Assembly: GCA_933207985.1 (NCBI GenBank)
Contig: OW240916.1
Span: 294,750,744-294,814,743, forward strand
Direction: 5' to 3'
DNA from: Pelobates cultripes
Taxonomy: Eukaryota; Chordata; Amphibia; Anura; Pelobatidae
Length of the DNA: 64,000 bases
Each line of letters begins with the position of its first letter. Within the stretch, counting starts at the first letter, position 1. The position numbers were made by a program, and so were the translations under genes. Below are positions 23,165 through 34,416 of the stretch, one piece after another. The notes beneath the pieces are model-generated. The model was not told the DNA's origin, did not search any database, and worked only from the letters and a program-made list of their open reading frames with translations.

Positions 23165-23979
23165 TATATATCATAGGATATATAAAGGGTTGCTCAGCAC
23201 CAGTCCACCCATCCTAAGCAAAGAATGGAACTGCACTTGGGAATAATTTACTTATCCCATATACCACAACTGTGTGAACGATAATAGATCTCTGTTAAGG
23301 GAGGTGTCAATCTGTAGCTGAAAGCAGACCCACTGAACAGTGGAAACTTTAAAGGTTATATACATTATATTTTCTCACTGAATTGCTCATGTGCGAAGAG
23401 TGTGTCCTCTTTTTTTCCTTTTTTTTTTTTTCAAAACATTGCAAATTTCAATAGAAATTGGCATTTTTATATATTAACCTTGTGACACCCCTCACTCGCT
23501 GACAATCAGACAACTGATCCTGTCCCTTCCTGGTTGCTTAGCTCAGTGGAGCTAAACTCAAGAGGCAGCAACTTCTCAGAGCACCTGCCTTGCAAAGACA
23601 TCTCATTGGGCTGCAATGGGAAGTCTGTGATTGGACAGCCACAGAAAGTCCAGGGTGGGGAAAAAGGGGAGGGCTTTCAAATGCTGCAGACAAGAGATCT
23701 GCTTTTTGTTATACCCCTGTTTAAAGAAAATGCATAATTAAATGCATGCATGGTTTTCTTAGGGGCATATATAAACAATGATTCATTTTGTATTTGGTCA
23801 GTTGAGTGTACCATTAATGCTCAAAGCAAAAAAATATCCTATGAGAGGTAATTGTCTAAGCAGAGGAAAAAAAGAAGAAAATTGTATAATTACAGTTCAT
23901 AAAAGCTATTTGAGCCTTTCATTTAGTTTTCAGGAAGCATGATGCATGAAAAAAAGATTCAGCTTTTGTGCAATAAAGA
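23165..23979. other. Non-genic stretch, partly MITE-like
   Basis: About 23480-23740 (GCAAAGACATCTCATTGGGC, GTGATTGGACAGCCACAGAA) resembles T2-like MITE interiors common in frogs (recalled). The open frame 23534-23737 lies within it and is not a gene. Nothing else seen. Confidence 0.4.
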
Positions 23980-24058
23980 TTAACCCCTTAAGGACCAAAC
24001 TTCTGGAATAAAAGGGAATCATGACATGTCACACATGTCATGTGTCCTTAAGGGGTTA
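23980..24058. mobile_element. 80-bp palindromic TTAA MITE, copy 2
   Basis: Matches copy 1 at 3430-3509 almost base for base; the right TTAA has become TTAT. Confidence 0.85.
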
Positions 24059-24570
24059 TATGCAATACAACCTACAATAATATATTTGAAAAAATGAATT
24101 TATGATACTTGCCAATTATTATCTTGACATGATATTGTTTCAAGGCTATCTTCATAACTCAGCAGATTGTAGAATGTGGCGATATTGCTGTCATGTACCC
24201 ACCAATACATGGATTTATTATCTACATTGCAAGGGCACTACAAACACCATAACCACTACAACTCACTGCCTCAGAGTTGTTTCACCTCTTACATGGGGTG
24301 AGCCAGGCAAAACTCGGTCTCTACAACTTCTGACATAGCGCTGTAAGCTTCCTGTCTGAGCTTACACCTGAAGTTCAGGGCTTAGCTAATTGGCAGGGCT
24401 GTCAATGCATGGGTGCACTAGACAGTTGCCCGGGGCCCCATGAGCATAGGAAAGCATATCATTTAAACAGTTAGTGAATTTTCATTCCCGCCCCCCATGA
24501 CTTCTCTCCTGCAACTGTCAAAAATAACCTAAGTTCTCAGTGAATGCTTTTCCAGCAGCCTATTTAATTA
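24059..24570. other. Non-genic stretch
   Basis: About 24225-24345 (CACCATAACCACTACAACTC) resembles T2-like MITE interior sequence. No gene seen. Confidence 0.4.
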
Positions 24571-24763
24571 CCCCTACTGATACCTTTTGTGTCACTATAC
24601 CCCACTCCCTCTTGCATGTAAGCTCATTGAGCAGGGCCCTCAACTCCATTGTTCATGTGCATCCATTTGTCTGGTTACAATTACGTGTCTGTTAGTCCAC
24701 CCATTGTACAGCGCTACGGTATTTGCTGGTGCTATATAAATTATAAAATAATATTAATAAGGG
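24571..24763 (+). repeat. Dispersed repeat ending GCTATATAAAT(AAT)n, copy 1
   Basis: Shares GTAAGCTCATTGAGCAGGGC, CTGGTTACAATTACGTGTC, CCACCCATTGTACAGCGCTA and a GCTATATAAAT tail with copies at 28163-28313 and 45946-46170, and its 3' part with 32955-33020 and (inverted) 63917-64000. The A/T-rich short-repeat tail fits a SINE-like retroposon, but no RNA polymerase III boxes were identified, so the class is left open. Confidence 0.75.
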
Positions 24764-26757
24764 CCCCATAAGCTTGCCAACCTTTCAGTACATTATTCTG
24801 TGAGATTTATTCAGAACCTCTTTATTAATATGTTTATGTGGACTGATCACCTCAGCAGGGCTGATGCAAGGATTAGGTGATGCTTCTGGCACCAGCCAGG
24901 GATTATAGGAGTATAAAAAGACAGCAGGCGGAGCAGAGGTGGGTGTTACTTAACGCGTAACACCCAGGAAGTGGCACTGGAACGGAGGAAAGATGAATAA
25001 ATCTCTATATTTTACATTGAATACACCATGGATCTTCGTGATATGTGAAGGATTTAATGTTTATTGAAGAGATTTCAGCTAAGCTTAATTTTTCACAGCA
25101 GGTTCACTTTAATCGGTCATTGCCCTGTGAGTTGGCAACAGTCTTGCATATTCTGCACATTTTTTTTTGGGGGGGGGAACTCAAAACAAAACAAACACCA
25201 ATACAAAATAAAGCATCCAAAAGCAGCTTGAATATTTTATACACAATTAAATCGCCCCTCTAAATTACTGGGGAGCTATAAGAAAGCCGTTCTGTTTCAG
25301 GGGCCATCCTACCAGCAAGGCCCAAACTGCTCTGTAACATAAAGCCAATAAGAATAGGGAAGGGGTACCTTTAAACTACTTCTCACCATCAATTCTTTTG
25401 TAATTACTTTATTGTGCTGAACTAGTGAAAGCTCTGATGACAATTTCAGTTATTACCATTTACATTGATGTGTGGAACATGTGCCATTTACAGTAGAAGT
25501 TCATTCTAATGAAGATAATTTGTTGTACATATGAGCCAAAATTCACATCTGTAGGTGATTTGTCCTTTATTTAAACTCCTCTCCTACTTTCCCATACTGA
25601 AGTTAAAACACACTGCAGAAAAAAAAATGTTAAAAAAAAAAGAACCGAGAAAGAGAAAAGAAAAATATAAATGAAGCGAGGGAGTGAACGAAAGTTCACG
25701 TTGCAAAAAATGTAGCCATTTGTCATTTTGTAAGAAAAATATATGACGCTGAAAGAAAAACTAGACATGTAGAAATGAATGTATAACTACCTAAATGAGA
25801 TAAAGATATGTAGACAGGGATGTATAGACAAGCAGACAGATAGACAGACAGATTGTGTGTTTATGTTTCTTCAATAGGAATACCCCACACATACACACAC
25901 ACACACATTCCTAGAAAAGTAGGCACAGGAGGGATGGATGAGGGGTTGATGGAGGGATGGATGAAACAGTAGATGGATGGATAGAGGGATGTATAGAGGT
26001 AAGGATGGGTGGAGGGAGGGATGTGGATGGATGAAGGGAAGGATGGATTGAGGGATGGATGGATGGAGGAAAGGAGGGAGGGAGGGAGGGATGAGTGAAT
26101 AGAGGTATGGATGGGTAAATGGATTAAGGGAGGGATGGATGGATGAGTAAATAGAGGTATGGATGTGTGGATGACTGTCTGGCTTGTGTTTATTTGAGTT
26201 ATAAATATTTGTGTGTATAGATAGATAGATAGATAGATATTGCAAATACAGTCCTGCACTCCAGATTTTATTCAGAATATAATGTCCGGTGCTCAGCAAC
26301 ACTTTACATAGAAATTTACATCATACCAGCACTCGGGTACTTCGTAGATCAATCTTCTTTGTTAGAACATGATTCCACATACATATGAATGTGTATGTAT
26401 ATGTGTGTGTATTGCTATTATATGTGATATGTGTGTGTGTGTGTGAATTTTACACGACTGTGAGATTTATTCATAAACTCCAAATTGTAGAGACATACAA
26501 TTCTAACTGTAAAATCAAGGCAAATGTCTGGGAAAATTCCCCATTTTAGCGAAAGTCGCAGCTTAGCAATATATACTTAAAATGTGCCATTAATTTTTTA
26601 CACTATGGTTATTATACGCTTGGGCCCAGGGATTAGACAGGACCTGGCACCATGAACATGCCTGGCCAAGCTTGGCCCCATTCACCATCTTTATACTAAT
26701 AGTGACTGGTATCCTGCCTAGGGCCTTGTGGGATCTTAATCGTCCTCTCCTTTACAG
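24764..26757. other. Non-genic stretch with microsatellites
   Basis: Nothing coding recognised. It includes a T/G homopolymer run (about 25159-25178), a (GGAT)n tract listed separately, (AGAT)n at about 26216-26239 and (TG)n at about 26404-26443. Confidence 0.5.
25925..26165. repeat. (GGAT)n-like microsatellite
   Basis: Irregular GGATGGATGA / GAGGGAGGGATG units. The minus-strand open frames with STHPSIPPS-type peptides are repeat products. Confidence 0.9.
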
Positions 26758-27000
26758 TGGTTATTGCATTCTAGCAGCACAGCTGACAATAAAATAACAG
26801 ACAGCAGGGCACATTGTTTGCCAGGATCTTCGCTGAACAATAAGACAAGGTTCAACATCACTTTCAACTTTCTCCCATACAAGAATAGTGCCAGTCACAG
26901 CCAGGAATGGGAGGCTCTCATTGTCACTGCAGAATCGAACAGAGGGAACATTTCGAGGGTGTCTGAGGACACGCCAGAGGTGATTCTACCGTTAAATTTG
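26758..27000 (+). CDS. Candidate internal exon, integrin-alpha-like calf domain (unconfirmed)
   Basis: Seen directly: a pyrimidine-rich acceptor (CGTCCTCTCCTTTACAG) ends at 26757 and a consensus donor GTGAGT starts at 27001. Between them are 243 bases, exactly 81 open codons with no partial codon. The peptide has one Cys, candidate N-glycosylation sites (NKT, NIT, NIS) and the stretches TRFNITFNFLPY, WEALIVTAES and DTPEVILPLNL. Known of the family: leukocyte-type integrin alpha calf domains show a Cys, then a TF..TFD.SP-like strand, an L..TA..S strand and a final LP motif at similar spacing. Inference: this may be an exon of an extracellular adhesion protein of that type. No neighbouring exon was found, so it may instead be an isolated, lost or chance exon. 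It contains no recognised repeat. Confidence 0.35.
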
Positions 27001-27930
27001 GTGAGTACCCTGGACAATAGCCAAACTGGCATAACACTGGACTGCAATTCCTATCATGCTTACTAATCATTGCTTTTGTCGGTGCCTGTGTTTGATATGT
27101 GACAATGTAACAGTCTAAAATCAGTTTTTTAACAAAATAAAGTTACCAGACAGCATAGACCCAGTGACTGCTAAGCCTATCAACCTCACTAATGTCTGTG
27201 CCAGTCAATAATAAATAATAAAAATAAGATGTGATATCAAAATAAAATGTGCGGTTAATTGGCGGCCTCAGCCCTGATCTATTTGTAGACACAGTTGAAA
27301 TCCATAAAATATATCATGTGCAGCACCTTATAGTAAAAGCTCTCCCGGAAGTTACTGCCCTGTGCCCAGTGCCATTTTACTAGAATCACTAATTTCACTC
27401 CATACAAGGGAATGATAAATAAAAAGCTGATTCTAGTTGTTTGATAGTTACATAGGATGGCAAATGTTAGCACAGTTTAATTCTTTCACTACAAAGAAGA
27501 TTCTAATATCTCTCTCTCTCTCTAATTCAAAGCATTGAACATTACTGGCATGCTATACCTACGTTTTATAATTTATATAGGACAATTCATTTTATATTTT
27601 TTTCATGACACCATAAAACAGAGATTTATATAACTTCTCATTTTGAAGAATTATTAATTTTATTTTTATTTTGGTATTTTGGGTTATTTCCCCAAAAGAA
27701 AATCCCCTTAATTTTAAATACAGCTTTTAAAAATATTTTATAAAGCACATTTTCGAAGAAAAAGAAATTGTAAAAAATAATTACTGCTTGTCATGCTGTA
27801 CAAAATCCATTACAGTTGTGTTATGTTCGACTATATTTTGTTCATTGAGTGATTGTACTACACCACTAATATTACACAATCATATTATAATCTGTGAACA
27901 TATCAGCACTAACATTACACAATCATATTA
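27001..27930. other. Non-genic AT-rich stretch
   Basis: Nothing recognisable; a (TC)n run lies at about 27510-27524. If 26758-27000 is a real exon, this would be intron. Confidence 0.45.
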
Positions 27931-28060
27931 TAATTTATTTATGAATTTGTAAAATATTTTACCGGAAGGATACAATAAGATTTCTCTCGTCTTCAGGTAT
28001 GTCCTGGGCCAACAAACATTGCATTGTTACAATAGGATACAATATAATATTACAAAAACA
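27931..28060 (+). repeat. Dispersed repeat (AAATATTTTACC family), copy 1
   Basis: Shares AAAATATTTTACC, GATTTCTCTCGT and GTATGTCCTGGG...ACAAACATTGCATTGTTAC with 41886-42010, and the first part with 54303-54366. Class unknown; possibly SINE-like. Confidence 0.75.
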
Positions 28061-28162
28061 TACAATATATATATATAAACACACACATATACATTTAAGA
28101 TGAGAATGTATCAGCACTAACATTATACAGTTTTATAAACTGAAGATATTGTAGGACTGACA

Positions 28163-28313
28163 TTATCGCATGTAAACTCATTCAGCAGGGCCCTCAACCC
28201 CTCTGTTCCTGTGCGTCCATTTGTCTGGTTACAATTACGTGTCTGTTAGTCCACCCATTGTACAGCGCTACGGAATTTGCTGGCGCTATATAAATAATAA
28301 TATCATCATATAA
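28163..28313 (+). repeat. Dispersed GCTATATAAAT-tailed repeat, copy 2
   Basis: Closely matches 24571-24763 from CTCATTCAGCAGGGCCCTC to GGCGCTATATAAATAATAAT. Confidence 0.75.
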
Positions 28314-28806
28314 TAGCAGCACTGAAATGATATAGTTATTGTATTACAATGTGAGAACATTATAGATCATAATATAATATGAGAATAGCAGCACTTAAAT
28401 TATATAGTCAAATTATAATGTGAGAACATTATAAGACATATGATATGAGACTAGCAGCACTGACATGAAAGGGGATTTCGCCACATCCCAGAATTTTACA
28501 TACTCTGCCTATTCTTATATTTACCTACTAAATATGCATTTGTAAGGTCTGAAAAATAAAATGTAATCAATGAATCCACACCTCTATATCCTGCAAATGG
28601 ATGCCTCCATCTTAGCTCCCTGTCAGCCATTGTTACACCTGGCTGTCAGCATAGAGAGAGCATACAGGGAATAGGAGAAATGAAACACTGTTTTTATATC
28701 TCCTCTTCATTTGCAAGGTGACTTATTGTTTTGTTTAATGTGGTGAATTTCAGAGAAGTGACATTTCTCCATTCTGCATCTAATTGTAGAAGAACAGAGC
28801 ATCGAT

Positions 28807-29288
28807 ACATTATATTATACATTATATACACAACCATTATATTATACATTATATACACAACTATTATATTATACATTATATTATACATTATATACACAGC
28901 CATTATATTATACATTATATACACAACCATTATATTATACATTATATACACAGCCATTATATTATACATTATATACACAGCCATTAAGTTATACATTATA
29001 TTAAACATTATATACACAGCCATTATATTATACATTATATAATACATTATATACACAGCCATTATATTATACATTATATACACAGCCATTATGTTATACA
29101 TTATATACACAACCATTATATTATACATTATATTATACATTATATACACAGCCATTATGTTATACATTATATACACAACCATTATATTATACATTATATA
29201 CACAGCCATTATATTATACATTATATTACACATTATATACACAGCCATCATATTATACATTATATACACAGCCATTATATTATACATT
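28807..29288. repeat. AT-rich 27-bp minisatellite with 15-bp sub-repeats
   Basis: Unit CCATTATATTATACATTATA plus TACACAG, about 16 copies, with a 15-base ATTATATTATACATT expansion in some units. Both period lengths are multiples of three, so long open frames occur on both strands (IMYNIMAVY and YIIYTAIIL peptides). These are artefacts. Confidence 0.95.
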
Positions 29289-29509
29289 TAGGACATGGTG
29301 TCACTTCCATTCTGAAACCAATATGTACTAACACGTAGGGTGACATGCTCAGAAAGCTCACCTGGCTGGATTTGATAAAAGGGGCACTTGTGATTGACAT
29401 TTTTCATTAAGGTCAGACTCAGGAGTCCTGGAGCTTCTGTGGTGTGACATCATCAGATATAAATCACAAAGTACAGGTTTAGTATATGCACATCTTTTCA
29501 ATATGGATA

Positions 29510-29518
29510 GATAGATAA

Positions 29519-29561
<43 letters not shown>

Positions 29562-29705
29562 CAATGTAATGAAAAAAGAACTCCCAATAATGTATGAAAT
29601 AGAACAGCTAGCTCCTTTGTTATTCAGAAAACAATACATCAGCACTCATAACATTATCTATCTATGTCTGTCTGTCTATCTGTCTGTCTGTCTATCTGTC
29701 TGTCT
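29510..29705. repeat. (GATA)n and (TCTG/TCTA)n microsatellites
   Basis: (GATA)n at about 29508-29562 and TCTA/TCTG units at about 29653-29704, with about 90 bases of unique sequence between. Confidence 0.9.
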
Positions 29706-32370
29706 TCATGATTAACTCTTCATGTTCCTTATTCCTGGCAAATCATTATCATTAGATCACTGCTTCACTGATTGTGGACTGAATTTTTCTAAATTGATTC
29801 CATAAGAATTACTTTTGCATATTTTAATGGTAGGATTTACACCCTCCAAAACAAGTTGTCTAATAAACTGTTTAGAAAAGTCTCATATCTCCTGAGTTGT
29901 ATAACCATCAACCCACTTCCCCACCCCACCCAAAAACCGATATATTGCCTGAACAGTGTTTCCATATACACAGGTCTTGCTATAAGGAGTACTCTTCAAT
30001 TAATATTCTATAGATCCGCGTATAGAATGTCCAATTTGGTTACAGCACATTTTTTCAATAATCAGTTAATGTTTGTTGTTGTTTTTTCAACATCTTTTAT
30101 TACAATTTGATATAATTTTAAATAATTTTACATTATTTTCCCGTGATTACGTGTTGATGAGTTTTGTTTAATTTTACTAAGTGCTCTATGATTTTTAAGT
30201 AATTACGATTAAATCTGTTTCTGTTCATTTTTAATGTTACTCATTGTTTATGAATTTTTATGTGAGTGATCTAATAAATAGATATTCGATCATGCATTAG
30301 GTATACATGGTTTGTTTAAGATGAAATTCGTGACATTGCCATGCAAGACATTTGGAAACAAAGTGGGGAATATTTAATTAAACAATGTAACAACATGATA
30401 TGTTTCGTTAAAATAGAGACGTTTGTTTCTAACGAATTATTTTCAATCGTAGATTAATTGCCCCTTGTATTAGTCATTTATTAGCTCATTCTGGATTGCA
30501 GTTATGCTGTTAAAGAATGTATAAATGATTTAGTACGCATTCATTAAATATTATAATATACAAGAGCCTATGAATAAATAGGCAGTTTGAGTTATAAGAG
30601 GCATTTTAAGATAGAATGGGGAAGATAAAAAATAAAATTCACCTTTTTAACAGGGCTCTGTTTTGATCTATATTAAAAAAAAAAAAAGGTTTTCAACTAA
30701 CGATAGTACTATAGATCACTTATTATAAGCTGATTTTATCAGATAGATTACAACAAAATGAATACTGCACCTTAGCTGATTTAAAGAGGCAGTGCCTGTG
30801 AGTAGCATTGCAAGTAATTGACTGTATCTGACTTTGGGACATTAAATAACTTCCAAGAACAGTGGATTTATATGTACTTTGCTCATAAGGGTTGCAAAAA
30901 CGAATTCCAGTTTCCAGGGGATTATTATTCTCTAAGCAGTGGTTGGTGGTGAATTGAAAAATGATTTACACACCAAGGTAAAACAAAATTCTAATATGAG
31001 AACATCTCCAACCCAGACACTTAGATATTTATATCTACATGGTTTATTTTTGCCATTTTTTTTTTAACTTTTCCATCGCACCATAATTATCTGTTTAATG
31101 TATAATCATTTTGGAATTTATTTACTAAGAAGTAAATCGTAATGAATTAAAAAATCGACTTTAAACATTTAGGCAAAAAAATAAAATAAAAAAATAAACC
31201 TTATTGGGGGGAAAAAAAATCTCAAATTCAGCTTATTTTAGAAACATTGCTATTTTATTTCAGTTATTGCAATTCGGTTTTAACTAATATTTACTGTTTA
31301 GAGAATAAGCCACTTTAGTCTATACCTATGAAAAAAAGTGTGTTGTATGTGAAATGTCAGGAATGTTATATTATGTTATTCTCTGCTATCTAGAAATGCC
31401 AAGAATTTATTGAACTCAAGAAATAAAAGTTTGTCATTACCCAAAAGCTGCAAAGCCTTTAAATTGTTAAACAGGTGAAGCCTGAGATCTAATTTAGCTC
31501 ACTAGAATATTGCATCATGTGTCAAAGATTAACAAGTAGGGTGGGAGAAACACCAGGGTCTGGAGGAAGAACATTTTCTAATACAGTACACAGAACAAGA
31601 GGAATTCTTTGCAGAAATTGCCAAAAAATAAATTATATTGAACTCAGATTTAATTCTATGAAATGTACACATTGTATCAGCCAAACTATACACTGTGAAA
31701 CGTATAATATTTTATTACATTGTATTTATTTATTTATTTTTTATTTTCCTACATAATTATAATTTTCTTTCTATATTTTATTAAAAATTGTAGGTAGTAA
31801 GGATTGTCGATGTGGGACCTCATTACTGAGCTGAACATAGCAGAAAGGACTATGAGTTCCCTGATTTAAATTTAATTCAATAGAGATTCTGATCCTCCTG
31901 AGGTTCATCTTCAAACTATTTTAACGGTAAATGAAAGATTTTAACGAAAATCGCGAGTACTAACTCGTTAAAACCTTGCAATTGTGTTTTAATTAAGGGT
32001 AATTTGAAAACTCTAAGAATGTGATATTTTTCTTTAAAGCTATGGATCGTATTAAATTAAAATCCACACAGCTAGGTTTTTCTGTGTTCTTTAAAAAACA
32101 AACAAAAAACAAACAAACTAAATGTTAGAGTAAAACTGATTTCCCAAATATGCAAGGCCCTCCTGAAAGGTATAGTATTCAACGGGGATTTACTCATTCA
32201 ATAACGAGTTTTAGTGGGTTGAAACATTTTTGACCAAAAGTGCCAATCTGGAAAAATTCTGTAAACTTTGCAAGTGGTTTAAACCAGTGTTAGGAGAATA
32301 TAATCCACACTAAGGGTTAATAGTAGAGATCAGTTCAGGGGCAACATTCTAAGAGTGAAGCAAAAAGCGT
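29706..32370. other. Low-repeat AT-rich stretch, no gene recognised
   Basis: This is one of the least repetitive parts of the window. Several short open frames (for example 29856-30110 and 31517-31756) have no domain or paired splice sites. It could be intron or hold non-coding regulatory sequence; nothing in the sequence decides this. Confidence 0.45.
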
Positions 32371-32417
32371 GAACATTCTATTGGTTTCCATGGTGATTGC
32401 TCCACTCATAGAACGTT
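32371..32417 (+). repeat. Dispersed repeat fragment (CATTCTATTGG family), copy 1
   Basis: AACATTCTATTGGTTTCCAT GGTGATTGCT and a following AGAACGTTGCC recur at 36401-36448. Class unknown. Confidence 0.6.
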
Positions 32418-32839
32418 GCCAGAGAATTGATTTTTCATGTGATATTTTGACGCTTCAATATACATGCATTTTTTTCTCTGATATCCAAATGAGCTATGAG
32501 CCTATTATGGCTCTATTTAATAATTATTTCTGTAATTGTAACTGTTTAGATCTGCTTTATAATTCACTGCTAGATCGCTCTATTAAGTAACTAATAAAAA
32601 ATATAACGATATATGTAAAGCAAAACGTAACACGTGACATCTGATCCCATAACCCTGTTTAACCCTCTCCACGTCCATATCCCTGACATTGCGTTTAATG
32701 GCTTGGTTACATGGCTGCTGCCTTGCTAATCTGTTTCCCATCAGTAAATGTAAAACTCTCTCAGGGAATGTACTAACAATAATTAATCACTGGGCTCAAT
32801 GTACATCGAGGGTGGCCTGTAGGTAAATTCCCCTTCTTT

Positions 32840-32910
32840 CCGGACTACAACTCCCACGATGCATTGCCAGGCTTAAGCATAATAGGTGTTGTAGTTCTAC
32901 AATGTATATA
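32840..32910. repeat. ACTACAACTCCCA-type dispersed repeat
   Basis: GGACTACAACTCCCACGATG followed by GGTGTTGTAGTTCTACAA, an inverted arrangement. Similar ACTACATTTCCCATAATGC lies at 33212 and ATTGTAGTTCTAC at about 43500. This motif is common in vertebrate transposon remnants (recalled). Confidence 0.5.
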
Positions 32911-32954
32911 TAATCCATTGGCATGCGGCAAGTTTTCTGATACCTGTTCTAGTT

Positions 32955-33020
32955 CCACCCTTTGTACAGCACTGCGGAACCTGTTGGCGCTATATAAATA
33001 AATAAATAAATAAATAATAA
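32955..33020 (+). repeat. Dispersed GCTATATAAAT-tailed repeat, 3' end only
   Basis: CCACCCTTTGTACAGCACTG ... GGCGCTATATAAATAAATAA, the 3' part of the family at 24571 and 28163. Confidence 0.7.
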
Positions 33021-33658
33021 TAACTGGCCTGCACCCTTACATCCCGAGTAAAAATTCCCTCATTCTTGCACTGCATATTGTTCATCATCATCTCTTGTCT
33101 GGTCACCTTCATTCCCTCTGTGTCTAACCAGAATCAGCTTTCATAGAAGCTTTTTCTTTGGGTATCTACCATAGGGAATAGTGGTAGCTAACCTGTTGCA
33201 TTCTGTGGTTCCTAGACTACATTTCCCATAATGCTCAGTCATCATGGGGAACCTATCTACAGAGCCAGTGGTTGCCATCACTGCTGTAGATGTGGTATGA
33301 ATTTGCATCACACATTTGGAATATAAGGTTTTTCTCACAGAGAAGTCTTAGTAAATATCTCTATATATGGTGTGTGTATGTCTTATCATATTATAGGAAA
33401 CACTGGCATTGTAAATCAGATATTTAGTTTTAGCGATCACCAAGGTGTCTCTCAGCTTAGTGACCGTCTAGCTCAGCATTGTGGGATTTGCAGACTCTAG
33501 TTTGCTGCAGGTCCTGGTGTGGTGAGAAATGCAATGCCATACTGAACAAAAAATACACTTATTGCTGCTGCTCTCACAGTGCAGACTGATTAACATCAAC
33601 CGGATCATTTCTCTGGGTTAACTTCACATCCACTTTATCTGCCACATGTTTCTATAGA
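33021..33658. other. Non-genic stretch
   Basis: No gene or repeat apart from an ACTACATTTCCCATAATGC motif near 33212. Confidence 0.45.
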
Positions 33659-34416
33659 AGGCACTGCAACGTCACTTACTCTCATGGCAGGCACTGCAAC
33701 GTCACTTACTCTCATAGCAGACACTGAACGTCACTCATTCTCATGGCAGACACTGCAACGCGACTGCAACGTCACTTACTCTCATGGCAGGCACTGCAAC
33801 GTCACAGACTCTTATGGCAGGCTCTGCAACGTCACTTACTCTCATGGCAGACACTGAACGTCACTCACTCTCATGGTAGGCACTGCAACGTCACAGACTC
33901 TTATGGCAGGCTCTGCAACGTCACTTACTCTCATGGCAGGCACTGCAACGTCACAGACTCTTATGGCAGGCTCTGCAATGTCACTCACTCTCATGGCAGG
34001 CACTGCAACGTCACAGACTCTTATGGCAGGCTCTGCATCGTCACTTACTCTCATGGCAGGCACTGTCACTGCAACGTCACTTACTCTCATGGCAGACACT
34101 GCAACGTCACTCACTCTCATGGCAGGCACTGCAACGTCACTTACTCTCATAGCAGACACTGAACGTCACTCACTCTCATGGTAGGCACTGCAACGTCACA
34201 GACTCTTATGGCAGGCTCTGCAACGTCACTTACTCTCATGGCAGGCACTGCAACGTCACAGACTCTTATGGCAGGCTCTGCAATGTCACTCACTCTCATG
34301 GCAGACACTGCAACGTCACAGACTCTTATGGCAGGCTCTGCAATGTCACTCACTCTCATGGGAGACACTGCAACGCCACTCACTCCTGTGGCAGGCTCTG
34401 CAATGTCACTCAGTTT
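33659..34416. repeat. 30-bp minisatellite, left part
   Basis: Units of 30 bp such as CACTGCAACGTCACTTACTC TCATGGCAGG, often alternating with CACTGCAACGTCACAGACTC TTATGGCAGG in a 60-bp higher-order pattern. All six frames tend to stay open (a 139-codon plus frame and others); these are not genes. The array is cut at 34416 by a hAT element and continues, decayed, from 35829. Confidence 0.95.
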
